Shown: positions 1 to 8,787, counted from the first letter of the stretch. The stretch is 64,000 bases of DNA from Polaribacter irgensii 23-P (GCF_000153225.1 NZ_CH724148.1:1940842-2004841), one strand, 5' to 3'. A program made the numbers and translations. The notes: a model not told the origin generated them from the letters alone.

Positions 1-37
1 CCAACCTGTCTTTTAGGGAGCACCCAAAAAAATTATT

Positions 38-45
38 TATCTTTG
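38..45 (+). promoter_or_regulatory. -7 promoter box of the cysteine synthase-like gene
   Basis: TATCTTTG fits the Bacteroidota -7 consensus TAnnTTTG and lies 17 nt before the ATG at 63. No TTG-type -33 element is visible at the expected distance. Confidence 0.6.
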
Positions 46-62
46 CGAAAGAATTTATAGCA

Positions 63-1055
63 ATGAAATACGCAGAGAATATATTAGAAACTATTGGAAA
101 TACGCCTCTAGTAAAATTGAATGTTTTAACCAAAGATTTACCATGTTTGGTGCTTTCGAAGTATGAAACTTTCAACCCTGGAAATTCAGTAAAAGATAGA
201 ATGGCGTTGCAGATGATTGCTGATGCAGAAGCAGATGGGCGTTTAAAACCTGGCGGTACTATTATTGAAGGAACTTCTGGAAATACTGGAATGGGGCTTG
301 CTTTAGCGGCAATTGTCAAAGGATACAAGTGTGTTTTTGTGATGGCCGACAAACAGTCTAAAGAGAAAATAGATATCTTAAGAGCGGTTGGAGCGGAAGT
401 CGTGGTGTGTCCAACGAATGTTGAACCTAGCGATGCACGTTCTTATTATTCAGTTTCCAAAAGGTTAGGAGAGGAGACTCCAAACTCTTGGTACGTGAAT
501 CAATATGACAACCCTAGTAATTGTAAAGCACACTTTTTAAGTACTGGGCCAGAAATTTGGGAGCAAACGGAAGGAAAAATAACACACTTTGTAGTTGGAG
601 TAGGAACAGGAGGTACGATTTCAGGAGTAGGAAGTTATTTGAAGATGAAAGCAAGAGAGGCAGGCACTACTGTGAAAATTTGGGGAATTGATACCTATGG
701 GTCTGTTTTTAAAAAATACCATGAAACAGGTGTTTTTGACGAAAATGAAATTTATCCATACATAACAGAAGGAATTGGAGAAGATATTTTGCCGTTAAAT
801 GTGAACTTTGGGGTCATAGACGGGTTTACAAAAGTAACGGATAAAGATGCTGCGATTTATACACAGCGCTTGGCAAAAGAAGAAGGGATGTTTTTAGGAA
901 ATTCTGCAGGTGCAGCTATAAAAGGTTTGCTCCAATTAAAAGAAAATTTCACAAAAGACGATGTCGTGGTGGTGTTGTTTCACGATCACGGCAGTCGATA
1001 TGTTGGAAAGATGTTCAATGACGACTGGATGCAAAAAAATGGATTTGTTGAATAA
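63..1055 (+). CDS. PLP-dependent cysteine synthase / cystathionine beta-synthase-like enzyme
   Basis: A 330-residue fold-type II PLP enzyme that probably makes cysteine from O-acetylserine (or a related activated serine) and sulfide in the cytosol. The PLP lysine is K44 in NSVKDR. The substrate loop GTSGNTG is at 70-76 and the phosphate-binding GTGGT at 181-185. A conserved NSAGA lies near the C-terminus, where the cofactor serine loop sits. There is no C-terminal CBS domain pair, so it is a short catalytic-core enzyme. The sequence sits between the CysK, CysM and CBS subfamilies, so a cystathionine beta-synthase or beta-substituted alanine synthase role is possible and no symbol is given. 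It is monocistronic, with a good -7 box upstream and a strong terminator 25 nt after the stop. Confidence 0.9.
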   Translation: MKYAENILETIGNTPLVKLNVLTKDLPCLVLSKYETFNPGNSVKDRMALQMIADAEADGRLKPGGTIIEGTSGNTGMGLALAAIVKGYKCVFVMADKQSKEKIDILRAVGAEVVVCPTNVEPSDARSYYSVSKRLGEETPNSWYVNQYDNPSNCKAHFLSTGPEIWEQTEGKITHFVVGVGTGGTISGVGSYLKMKAREAGTTVKIWGIDTYGSVFKKYHETGVFDENEIYPYITEGIGEDILPLNVNFGVIDGFTKVTDKDAAIYTQRLAKEEGMFLGNSAGAAIKGLLQLKENFTKDDVVVVLFHDHGSRYVGKMFNDDWMQKNGFVE

Positions 1056-1078
1056 TTATATCGCATGTTATGCCATAG

Positions 1079-1109
1079 AAAAAACCATCTCAAGTGAGAT
1101 GGTTTTTTT
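1079..1109 (+). terminator. Rho-independent terminator
   Basis: A perfect 14-bp stem (1079-1092 with 1095-1108) has a core of ACCATCTCA/TGAGATGGT and ends in a T run. Its A-rich left flank lets it also work for transcripts coming from the lipA side. Confidence 0.85.
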
Positions 1110-1273
1110 AAATAACTAATTCAAATAATCATACTATGAAAAGGTTTACAAAGCCTCATAGCTTATATACCAATTATTGTGCCAAAAGTTTATTTTTAGT
1201 TTTAATTTTTAAATTTATTTAAAAATTTATTTTCTTCCTCCTGATAAATAAATTATCCAAGTTTAGAGGGACT

Positions 1274-2143
1274 TTATTTAGCGTGTTTATGTGCTTTGTA
1301 AGACGAACGGACTAAAGGACCACTCTCTACGTACATAAAGCCCATTTCTAAGCCTAATGTTTCGTATTTCTTGAATTGCTCTGGAGTAATAAATTCTTTC
1401 AAAGGCAAATGTCTTTTTGAAGGTTGTAAATATTGCCCGATGGTAATAATATCACAATCTACCGCACGCAAGTCGTGCATTGTCTGAATAACTTCTTCTT
1501 CAGTTTCTCCCAAACCAAGCATTAGACCCGTTTTCGTTCTCATTCCATTTTCCTTTAAGTATTGCAGAACACCTAAACTTCGATCATATTTTGCTTGAAT
1601 CCGAACTTCTCTTGTAAGTCTTCGTACTGTTTCCATATTATGAGAAACTACTTCAGGATGTACCTTTATAATACGATCCATTTGTTTTGTGATTCCTTGG
1701 AAATCTGGAATTAATGTTTCTAAAGTTGTTGTTGGATTTGATCTTCGAATGGCATCTACTGTTTCTGCCCAGATAATGGAGCCACCATCCTTTAAATCAT
1801 CTCTATCTACAGATGTAATCACTGCGTGTTTAATGCCCATTATTTTTATCGAGCGCGCAACTTTTTCGGGTTCGTCCCATTCAACCGTTTCTGGTCTTCC
1901 TGTTTTTACACCACAAAAGCCGCAAGAACGCGTACAAATGTTTCCAAGTATCATAAATGTTGCAGTTCCTTCGCCCCAACATTCACCCATATTTGGGCAA
2001 CTACCACTTGCACAGATTGTATTTAGTTTATATTTATCTACCAAACCTCTAAGTTCAGTGTATTTTTTACCTACTGGTAGTTTTACACGCAACCATTTTG
2101 GTTTTTTAGGTCTTTCGGGAAGTACTAGAGTTTCTATCGCCAT
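1274..2143 (-). CDS. lipA: Lipoyl synthase
   Basis: This 289-residue radical SAM enzyme inserts two sulfurs into octanoyl groups on the E2 subunits of 2-oxoacid dehydrogenases and on GcvH. Both iron-sulfur sites are visible: the auxiliary cluster cysteines C44, C49 and C55 (C-x4-C-x5-C), and the radical SAM CxxxCxxC cysteines C70, C74 and C77. The C-terminal RSSYKAH matches the conserved RSSY motif that donates the serine ligand of the auxiliary cluster. Length is normal for the family. The ATG at 2143 lies 19 nt after a TATCTTTG promoter box, so the start is well placed. The octanoyltransferase gene lipB is not nearby. Confidence 0.97.
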   Translation of the reverse strand: MAIETLVLPERPKKPKWLRVKLPVGKKYTELRGLVDKYKLNTICASGSCPNMGECWGEGTATFMILGNICTRSCGFCGVKTGRPETVEWDEPEKVARSIKIMGIKHAVITSVDRDDLKDGGSIIWAETVDAIRRSNPTTTLETLIPDFQGITKQMDRIIKVHPEVVSHNMETVRRLTREVRIQAKYDRSLGVLQYLKENGMRTKTGLMLGLGETEEEVIQTMHDLRAVDCDIITIGQYLQPSKRHLPLKEFITPEQFKKYETLGLEMGFMYVESGPLVRSSYKAHKHAK

Positions 2144-2162
2144 TTTTCACTTATTTATACAG

Positions 2163-2170
2163 CAAAGATA
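2163..2170 (-). promoter_or_regulatory. -7 promoter box of lipA
   Basis: On the minus strand this reads TATCTTTG (TAnnTTTG consensus), 19 nt before the lipA ATG. No clear -33 TTG is present. Confidence 0.6.
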
Positions 2171-2182
2171 CAAAGGAAAGAT

Positions 2183-3403
2183 TTAAATATTTGTTAAAAA
2201 CCAAAGACTAAATCCAACTAAAAAAAGAATTCCGATAGCACTTAAAATTTTCAAATAGTTTCCCGGTTGGTGTTCTTTAGGTGTGTGTTTTCCTGTAATG
2301 AGTTTATAATTTAAAATTGCGTAAAATGGTGCTGTTAAGAAGGATAAAATGGTCGCAGTTTTTATCAATACTCCCATATTATTCATATAGTATTTTAGAA
2401 TTAAAAGAGTTCCGAAGAATAAGAAAAGAATCCAAAACCAATACCCATATTTTAATTCTTTACGGAATAAAAGTTTTGTAGTTCTATTCATGGCTCTTGG
2501 AGATGCATCTAATGTAGTTATTGTTGTGCTAAACATGGTTGTAAATGCTGCAATGGCAATAAATATATATGAAAAATTGCCTAAATTTTTTGTGTATAAT
2601 GCAATTAGTTGACTCGCAAAAACACCTCCTTTATCAGAAAACGTTTCGCCAGATTTGTACATAACGAGGGCACCTAAAAGCAGAAAACAAATTCCAAAAA
2701 ATAAAGTGCTGATATATCCGATATTAAAATCGAAAACAGCGTCAGTCACTTTTGTTTGCATCACTTTGGTTTTATCTTTTTCGATAGACCATATCGAATG
2801 CCATATTGAAACGTCTAGAGGGGCTGGCATCCATCCTAAAAAGGCAATTAAAAAAGTTAATTCTACGGTTCCAGAGGGTATTATTTGGGTAACATCAAAA
2901 GCTTCTTTAGAACTGAACAAAGCAACTGAAACAGCGATGATGGTGCTAACAGTCAGAATTGCAATGATAAATTTCATTAAATTATCTAACAGCGAATATT
3001 TACCAACAACTAAGAACAGCAAGCTAATCGTTAATAAAACTGCGGACCAAACAACTAGATCATTTGTGAAACCAAAAAGTTGAGAAGCTAGTCCAGCAGT
3101 AACAACCGTAACAGCTGCCTGTATGGTAAACATCGTTGCAAAATTTAAGATGTAATAAGTGATCAAAACACCTTTTCCCAGTTTGCTATACCCATCCAAC
3201 AATGTTTCTCCAGTAGCTGCAGCGTATCGAGGTCCGTATTGGAAAAAAGGGTACTTAAACAGATGAACTAACAAGAGTGCCCATATCAAACCAAAACCGA
3301 ACTCGGCACCAGCCCTTGTGGATTGCACAAGATGAGAAACGCCAATGGCTGCTCCAGCAAATAGTAAACCAGGCCCTAAAGATTGTAAGAATGATTTTTT
3401 CAT
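2183..3403 (-). CDS. Nramp-related divalent metal transporter with altered metal-site motif
   Basis: A 406-residue polytopic inner-membrane protein of the Nramp (SLC11) superfamily, with about eleven hydrophobic segments. The usual start GPGLLFAGAAI is present, but the TM1 metal-binding DPGN is replaced by GVSH (21-24). In TM6 the usual MPH reads MPA (192-194), so the methionine is kept but the histidine is lost. The transported ion therefore cannot be assumed to be Mn2+ or Fe2+. The frame can be read upstream to 3445, but that overlaps the sigma factor gene. The ATG at 3403, giving MKKSFLQSLGPG, matches the family N-terminus and is one base after the sigma gene stop, which implies co-transcription and translational coupling. 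Confidence 0.85.
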   Translation of the reverse strand: MKKSFLQSLGPGLLFAGAAIGVSHLVQSTRAGAEFGFGLIWALLLVHLFKYPFFQYGPRYAAATGETLLDGYSKLGKGVLITYYILNFATMFTIQAAVTVVTAGLASQLFGFTNDLVVWSAVLLTISLLFLVVGKYSLLDNLMKFIIAILTVSTIIAVSVALFSSKEAFDVTQIIPSGTVELTFLIAFLGWMPAPLDVSIWHSIWSIEKDKTKVMQTKVTDAVFDFNIGYISTLFFGICFLLLGALVMYKSGETFSDKGGVFASQLIALYTKNLGNFSYIFIAIAAFTTMFSTTITTLDASPRAMNRTTKLLFRKELKYGYWFWILFLFFGTLLILKYYMNNMGVLIKTATILSFLTAPFYAILNYKLITGKHTPKEHQPGNYLKILSAIGILFLVGFSLWFLTNI

Positions 3404-3404
3404 T

Positions 3405-3968
3405 TTACGTCTTCTTGATGATCTCAGATAATAGTTTTTTTGCACGTAAAAGTTTCACTTTTACGTTGTTCATCGGTTCATTAATTTGTTCGGAAATTTC
3501 TTTATAACTCAATTCTTGGAAATACCGGAGTTGGATGACTTCTTGGTATTTGGATTTTAGCTGTTTGATGTCCTTTAATAATTTTGCTAAATTTTGCTCT
3601 CTAATAATTTTATCTTCCGGTGTTGGGTTTTCGTCGACAACCATGTAGATTTTGTCTTCTTGTTCTTTTGACGTTTCAATGGAAATAGACGCATTTTTCT
3701 TTCGAAGTAAATCTATATGAATGTTTTTAGAAATGGTGATCAACCAAGTTTTAAAAACATAATTTTCGTCAAATGTATGTATTTTATCAAAGGCTCTAGA
3801 AAATGTTTGAATTGTAATGTCTTCAGTATCATTTTCGCTTTTGGTTCGTTTTAATTGATAATTAAAAACATCTGACCAAAAAAAATTTAATAAAAAACTA
3901 AAGGCAGCTTGATCGCCACTTTTTGCTTTTGTAATGTATGTTTCAATATTTTTATTATTCACTGCCAA
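3405..3968 (-). CDS. ECF-type RNA polymerase sigma factor
   Basis: A sigma-70 family, extracytoplasmic-function type regulator. Region 2 is seen as the acidic EDITIQTFSRAFDKI core followed by FKTWLITISKNIHIDLLR. Region 4 is the helix-turn-helix around RYFQELSYKEISE and NNVKVKLLRAKKLL. The frame has no ATG. It can be opened at a TTG at 3998, but that codon lies inside the TATCTTTG promoter box and so before any transcript start. The TTG at 3968 (187 residues, used here) or the GTG at 3962 is more likely. No anti-sigma gene follows; instead the Nramp-related transporter starts one base after the stop, so the sigma factor may not be controlled by a classical membrane anti-sigma. Confidence 0.85.
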   Translation of the reverse strand: MAVNNKNIETYITKAKSGDQAAFSFLLNFFWSDVFNYQLKRTKSENDTEDITIQTFSRAFDKIHTFDENYVFKTWLITISKNIHIDLLRKKNASISIETSKEQEDKIYMVVDENPTPEDKIIREQNLAKLLKDIKQLKSKYQEVIQLRYFQELSYKEISEQINEPMNNVKVKLLRAKKLLSEIIKKT

Positions 3969-3995
3969 TGTGTTGGTTTTGAAAACAAATTTTGC

Positions 3996-4003
3996 CAAAG
4001 ATA
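3996..4003 (-). promoter_or_regulatory. -7 promoter box of the sigma factor-transporter operon
   Basis: The minus strand reads TATCTTTG, matching TAnnTTTG. It overlaps the most upstream possible TTG start (3998), which argues for translation from 3968 or 3962 instead. Confidence 0.55.
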
Positions 4004-4236
4004 CTAAATTACAAGATTACTGTTAAAAAACATAAATTTTATGAGCGGAAGTGCTTTTGTCTTGATCGAATGGAGCTATTATACAAATTACTAACGCTTA
4101 TTATGTAAAGTTAATGGTTCCGCCTATTCTGCGCAGAAGCTTTTCTATTTTTGATGTGTAGATGATCAAATACATTAATTAAATTGCTGAAAAAAACAAT
4201 TGGAGGCTGGTTGTACTTGTTTTACTTTTTATAAAA

Positions 4237-4440
4237 TTAATTGTGCTCAGGTGTTGCACAATTTTCGAACTGCTCTGGGGATTTACCACAGAAACCACAA
4301 GAATCTCCATTTTTATTTAGCATTGGGTTTTGACTGGCGCAGGTTCCTGCAAATTTACCATCTTTTTTTGCCCAAATTTTAATTGCAATTCCCGCGACTC
4401 CGAGTCCTAATAATCCGATTGTTAATAAAAATAATTTCAT
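4237..4440 (-). CDS. Small membrane-anchored four-cysteine protein, NqrM-like
   Basis: A 67-residue protein with one N-terminal membrane helix (about 2-22), a short basic stretch, and then four cysteines: C34, C48, C51 and C61, with CGFCG in the middle. This layout (one helix, then a GxC and a CxxC ahead of a last Cys) resembles NqrM (DUF539), the iron-site maturation factor of the Na+-translocating NADH:quinone reductase. Bacteroidota homologues are commonly labelled just membrane or secreted protein. The NqrM assignment is my inference from the pattern; no nqr genes are in this window. It has its own promoter box 18 nt upstream and is not in an operon. Confidence 0.75.
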   Translation of the reverse strand: MKLFLLTIGLLGLGVAGIAIKIWAKKDGKFAGTCASQNPMLNKNGDSCGFCGKSPEQFENCATPEHN

Positions 4441-4457
4441 ATCTAAAGATTAGTATT

Positions 4458-4465
4458 CAAAGGTA
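4458..4465 (-). promoter_or_regulatory. -7 promoter box of the NqrM-like gene
   Basis: Minus-strand TACCTTTG (TAnnTTTG) ends 17 nt before the ATG at 4440. Confidence 0.55.
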
Positions 4466-4567
4466 CAAAATCTTGTATATATAAAGATTAGAAACTTTTT
4501 ATTTAATGCTTTTGAAATAATCATCTATTTTTTAAAAGCGACAGTACTTATATTTATGTTGTTTTTT

Positions 4568-5578
4568 TTACAGCATTACATTTACTTCTATTTCTAAAGA
4601 AATTTGATAATTACTGTAAACACTTGCTTGTATTTTCTTTGCAAGTGCATGAATTTCTTTTCCAGTAGCATTGCCATAATTAACCAGCACTAAGGCTTGT
4701 TTTTCATGAACACCAGCATCTCCAAAACGCTTTCCTTTATAACCACTTTGTTCTACCAACCAGCCTGCAGGTATTTTAATTTCAGTTTCAGAAATTGGAT
4801 AATTAGGAATGCTTGGGTTTTCTTTTTGAAGCTCTAAAAACAGCGCTTTAGAGATTATAGGGTTTTTAAAAAAGCTACCACTGTTGCCGATCTCTTTTGG
4901 ATCGGGTAATTTTGATTTTCGAATTGCGATTACCGCATCAGAAACATCCTTTAATGTTGGGTCTTTTATTTTTTTGGAGGTTAATTCAGTTTCAATTGTA
5001 CCATAAGAGGTATTTAATTGATGTATGTTTTTTGTCAATTTAAAGCTTACAGCAGTAATAATATATTTGCCTTTTACTTCGTGTTTAAATATTGAATTGC
5101 GATACCCAAAATTGCATGCACCATTTGAAAAAGAAACCAGTTTACCTGTTTCAATTTCTAGCGCTTCAACTTTTGTTATCGTGTCTTTTACTTCAACTCC
5201 GTAAGCACCTATGTTTTGAATAGGACAAGTACCAACATTTCCAGGAATTAAAGATAAGTTTTCAATTCCACCATAATTATTTTGAACACACCACAGCACA
5301 AGTTCGTGCCAGTCTTCTCCGGCATTTACAGTTAAGTAAATAGCCTTATCATTTTCTGTATCAATAGAAAGTCCTTTAATATCGATGTGCGCAACTAGGG
5401 TGTCAATATCCCTTGTAAGCAACATATTACTTCCACCAGAGAGTAGAAATAATTTTTTTTCAACTTTTAAGAGTTGTTGTAACTCGTAGACAGAATTTAT
5501 TGAAATAAAACGCTTGGCATTTACAGCAATGCCAAACGTATTATAGTTTTTTAAAGATATGTTTTGTTGAATTTTCAA
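4568..5578 (-). CDS. murB: UDP-N-acetylenolpyruvoylglucosamine reductase
   Basis: A 336-residue FAD enzyme that reduces UDP-GlcNAc-enolpyruvate to UDP-MurNAc, the second committed step of peptidoglycan precursor synthesis. The FAD-binding LSGGSNMLLT is at about 46-55, the LIPGNVGTCPIQNIGAYG segment at about 110-127, and the proton-donor serine lies in GNSGSFFKNP. The C-terminal GWLVEQSGYKG is typical of type I MurB. Translation starts at a TTG directly after the aminotransferase stop codon; the first residues MKIQQNISLKNYNTFG fit the family start and no nearby ATG exists. The zero spacing implies co-transcription with the upstream aminotransferase gene. Confidence 0.95.
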   Translation of the reverse strand: MKIQQNISLKNYNTFGIAVNAKRFISINSVYELQQLLKVEKKLFLLSGGSNMLLTRDIDTLVAHIDIKGLSIDTENDKAIYLTVNAGEDWHELVLWCVQNNYGGIENLSLIPGNVGTCPIQNIGAYGVEVKDTITKVEALEIETGKLVSFSNGACNFGYRNSIFKHEVKGKYIITAVSFKLTKNIHQLNTSYGTIETELTSKKIKDPTLKDVSDAVIAIRKSKLPDPKEIGNSGSFFKNPIISKALFLELQKENPSIPNYPISETEIKIPAGWLVEQSGYKGKRFGDAGVHEKQALVLVNYGNATGKEIHALAKKIQASVYSNYQISLEIEVNVML

Positions 5579-6769
5579 CTAATTAGGATATTGCTTTAAA
5601 GCTGCAGCTAAAATTTCTACCGATCGTATTAAATCTAATTTATTTAATACATACGCTATTCTTACCTGGTTTTTACCTTCTCCTGGAGTTGAGTAAAACC
5701 CGCTTGCTGGTGCAACCATCACCGTTTCATTATTTAGATTAAAATCTTCTAACAACCATTGTGCAAAATGATCCGAATCTTTTACTGGTAACTGCGCAAC
5801 ACAGTAAAAAGCACCTTTAGGATTTGCAACGGTTACGCCTTCTATTTTTTCCAATTCAGAAATTAACGTATCTCGTCGTGCTACATACTCTTCTTTAACG
5901 TCCGTAAAATAAGAATCTGGTGTGTCTAAGGCAGCTTCACTAGCAATTAAAGCGTAAGTTGGTGGACTTAGTCTTGCTTGTGCAAATTTAATTGCTGTTT
6001 GAATAAATTCTTGGTTTTTGGAGACAATACAACCAATTCTTGCACCGCACATACTGTAACGTTTGGAAACAGAGTCAACTACAATGGCATTGTTTTCCAA
6101 ACCGTCCAAAGAGAGTACAGAAGTATGTGTCAATCCGTCATAGGTAAACTCTCTGTAAACTTCATCAGCAATTAAAAACAAATCGTGTTTTAAAACAATC
6201 TTTTTTAATTTTTCAATTTCTTCTTCAGAATATAAATATCCTGTAGGATTTCCAGGATTACAAATCAATATAGCCTTTGTTTTAGAAGTAATTAATTTTT
6301 CAAACTCTTCTATTTTCGGCAAGGCAAAGTTATTTTCAATTTTAGAAATTACCGGTACAACGGTAACACCAGAAGCAGTAGCAAAACCATTGTAATTTGC
6401 GTAAAATGGTTCTGGAATAATAACCTCATCTCCTGGATCTGAAATACTTCCCATAGCAAATAGTAAAGCTTCAGAGCCTCCTGTTGTAATGACAAGATTG
6501 TCTGCAGTTACAGGAATATTATTTTTCACATAATACTTCGCTAACTTTGTTCTGTATTCTTCAGAACCCTCAGATCGCGCATATGCAAGTGTTTCAAGGG
6601 TGTTATTTTTAACAGCATCTAGGGCAACTTGGGGTGTTTTAATATCGGGTTGCCCAATATTTAAGTGAAAAACGCTTACGCCTCTTTTTTTAGCTGCTTC
6701 TGCATAGGGTACCAATTTTCGAATTGGAGATTCTGGCATTTCTATTCCTTTTCTAGATATTGACGGCAT
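5579..6769 (-). CDS. Class I/II PLP-dependent aminotransferase
   Basis: A 396-residue aspartate aminotransferase-like enzyme (fold type I). It has the N-terminal HLNIGQPDIKTP, the NPGNPTG motif that contacts the substrate carboxylate, DEVYREF, and the PLP lysine in SVSKRYSMCGARIG. The substrate amino acid cannot be fixed from sequence; aspartate, tyrosine or branched-chain donors are all possible. The frame extends upstream to 6841 with a non-family leader. The ATG at 6769, giving MPSISRKGIEMPESPI, fits the usual start. It is immediately followed by murB with no gap. Confidence 0.9.
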   Translation of the reverse strand: MPSISRKGIEMPESPIRKLVPYAEAAKKRGVSVFHLNIGQPDIKTPQVALDAVKNNTLETLAYARSEGSEEYRTKLAKYYVKNNIPVTADNLVITTGGSEALLFAMGSISDPGDEVIIPEPFYANYNGFATASGVTVVPVISKIENNFALPKIEEFEKLITSKTKAILICNPGNPTGYLYSEEEIEKLKKIVLKHDLFLIADEVYREFTYDGLTHTSVLSLDGLENNAIVVDSVSKRYSMCGARIGCIVSKNQEFIQTAIKFAQARLSPPTYALIASEAALDTPDSYFTDVKEEYVARRDTLISELEKIEGVTVANPKGAFYCVAQLPVKDSDHFAQWLLEDFNLNNETVMVAPASGFYSTPGEGKNQVRIAYVLNKLDLIRSVEILAAALKQYPN

Positions 6770-6903
6770 ATTGTATGTTTTGTATAGATTACTATGCAAA
6801 TTTGCAATAATAAATTCACATTGTTTAATTAAAGCGCACATCTTTAAAAGTTATTTCAATGAAAAAATAATTTCTCTAATTATATTATTGTATTTTTAAA
6901 AAG

Positions 6904-8262
6904 ATGAGAAAAAATAATGGTTTGCATAATAAAATGTTCCTTTTTTTAGCAATATCATTTATTACAACTTTTTGCACAAATGCTCAAAATGGGTTCCATT
7001 TTGAGGAAGAAAGCCAAAAAAAGCAGCGCGTATCTTTCCAATTAATAAATAATTTAATCGTAATTCCAGTGACCATTAATGGTCAAAAACTTTCTTTTAT
7101 TTTAGACACAGGTGTGACAAAAACAATTATTTTTAATCTTTCTCAGCACGATAGTATTTCTCTTTTGAATACAAAAAAAATCACGTTGAGGGGGCTAGGA
7201 GACGGCGAGCCAGTAACTGCTATATTGTCTAAAAAAAATAAGATGGGGGTGCGAGGGTTGCTTGCTAACAATCAATCTATTTATGTTATTCTTAAGGACT
7301 TTTTTGATGTATCTAGCAAAATGGGAACGACTATTCACGGGGTTATTGGATATAATTTATTAAGAAATTTTGTGGTTAAAATAAATTACAAAACTAAGAA
7401 GATCGATTTTTATAATCCAGATAGTTACACTTATAAGAAGTGCAGAAAGTGTGAAGTTTTACCCATTGAGTTTTATAGAAAAAAGCCATTTGTAAATGTT
7501 GCTGTGCAATTAGATACTGTTGGCACTAAATTAACACGCGTAAAAATGTTAATCGATTCTGGAGGAAGTGACGCTATTTGGCTTTTTGAAAATTCTAAAT
7601 CAGAAATTAAGACCCCTAAAAGATTTTTTAATGATTTTTTAGGCGAAGGTTTAAGTGGTTTTATTTTCGGAAAGCGAAGTAGAATTCCGAAACTAAAAAT
7701 AGGAAGATTTCAAATTAATAACTCCACAGTTTCTTTTTTAGATTCACTGTCTACATTAAATGCCAGGAAGTTTAAAAATAGAAATGGAAGCATAGGTGGT
7801 TATATCTTAAAGAGATTTACCGTCTGGTTAGATTATCCTAATAAACAAATTATGCTTAAAAAAAACAGTTTTTTTAGAGCTGGATTTAACTATAATATGA
7901 GTGGTTTAGACGTTGCTTATAGCGGTAAACAATTAATAATGCAAGAAAATATAAAATCTACAACAGGTGTTTATAATGGTAAATTAGAATCGAACAACAC
8001 TATTTTTTTTGCACCCAACTTTATCTACGTTTTCAAACCTACTTATAAAGTGAAAGGCGTTGCTAAAAATTCTGTAGGAGATAAAGCCGGTTTGAAAGCA
8101 GGAGATTTAATTTTGGAAATTAATCGGAAACCTGCATATGCTTATAAATTAAGCGATATTGTTGGGATGTTACAAGAAAGGGAAAATAAAAAAATAAGAA
8201 TTAAAATAGAAAGAGGTGGTGAAATTCTCTCCTTTCAGTTTCGCTTAGAAAAAAGAATTTAG
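6904..8262 (+). CDS. Exported retropepsin-like aspartyl protease with C-terminal PDZ domain
   Basis: A 452-residue predicted envelope protein. The N-terminal hydrophobic stretch (11-26), ending in TNAQ, looks like a signal peptide. There are two aspartyl-protease half sites: ILDTG at 66-70 and LIDSGGSDAIW starting at 216, as in single-chain retropepsin-like bacterial proteases. The C-terminal part (about 360-445) contains VKGVAKNSVGDKAGLKAGD, a PDZ signature. Substrates are unknown; envelope protein quality control is a reasonable guess. It ends convergently with the DUF1573 gene, the two stop codons overlapping by four bases, so there is no room for a terminator between them. Confidence 0.85.
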   Translation: MRKNNGLHNKMFLFLAISFITTFCTNAQNGFHFEEESQKKQRVSFQLINNLIVIPVTINGQKLSFILDTGVTKTIIFNLSQHDSISLLNTKKITLRGLGDGEPVTAILSKKNKMGVRGLLANNQSIYVILKDFFDVSSKMGTTIHGVIGYNLLRNFVVKINYKTKKIDFYNPDSYTYKKCRKCEVLPIEFYRKKPFVNVAVQLDTVGTKLTRVKMLIDSGGSDAIWLFENSKSEIKTPKRFFNDFLGEGLSGFIFGKRSRIPKLKIGRFQINNSTVSFLDSLSTLNARKFKNRNGSIGGYILKRFTVWLDYPNKQIMLKKNSFFRAGFNYNMSGLDVAYSGKQLIMQENIKSTTGVYNGKLESNNTIFFAPNFIYVFKPTYKVKGVAKNSVGDKAGLKAGDLILEINRKPAYAYKLSDIVGMLQERENKKIRIKIERGGEILSFQFRLEKRI

Positions 8263-8663
8263 TAATCAGAAACGATGCTTTTTTCTTTTTCTAAAGAAAT
8301 TGCTGCATTTACAAACCCTTTAATTTTGACGATCTTAATTTTGTTCTTTGCGTTTGAGGTAATGGTGATAGATTTCGAGAAACCACCAACTCTCTTTGTG
8401 TCATAAGAAACTTTAATCTCTCCTTTTTCTCCTGGCATTATAGGTGCTTCTGGTTTTTTAGGCACAGTACATCCGCAAGAAGATTTAATTTGGTCAATAA
8501 TTAAAGGTTGATCACCAATATTTGTAAAAACAAAAGTTCTTTCTCCGTTTGAAGCTTTTTCAACTTTTCCATAATCAATGGTTTCTGTTTCAAACTGAAA
8601 TTCTTGGGCATTGAAAGAAATACTAATAAGGAGAACTGCTAAAAATAATTTAAATGTTTTCAT
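8259..8663 (-). CDS. DUF1573 domain protein
   Basis: A 134-residue exported protein with a signal peptide (about 1-19, ending SFNAQ) and a single DUF1573 Ig-like domain. The domain is shown by FVFTNIGDQPLIIDQIKSSC, GCTVPKKP and GEKGEIKVSYDT. The CGCT motif is the family hallmark; the function is unknown. The frame can be extended to 8693 from a weak start, but MKTFKLFLAV at 8663 gives a clean signal peptide. A paralogue sits at 42287-42751. Confidence 0.85.
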   Translation of the reverse strand: MKTFKLFLAVLLISISFNAQEFQFETETIDYGKVEKASNGERTFVFTNIGDQPLIIDQIKSSCGCTVPKKPEAPIMPGEKGEIKVSYDTKRVGGFSKSITITSNAKNKIKIVKIKGFVNAAISLEKEKSIVSDY

Positions 8664-8748
8664 ATTGATTAACTTGTATAGTAAAATTACCATAAATAAT
8701 TTGTTTTAAAAAATCAACCGCTAATTTTTTCAGCAAAATAGATAATTG

Positions 8749-8756
8749 TATTTTTG
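8749..8756 (+). promoter_or_regulatory. -7 promoter box of valS
   Basis: TATTTTTG (TAnnTTTG) ends 31 nt before the valS ATG at 8788. It overlaps an upstream TTG codon in frame with valS, which rules that codon out as the start. Confidence 0.6.
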
Positions 8757-8787
8757 CGAACTATATTTAAAAAAAATATTTCAGAAT

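Noticed and set aside
1689..2186. 165-codon frame opposite lipA
   Set aside because: It overlaps the lipA cluster-binding region completely; antisense artefact.
2655..3083. 142-codon frame opposite the Nramp-related gene
   Set aside because: Antisense to membrane-segment coding DNA, rich in Lys/Ser as expected for such shadows.
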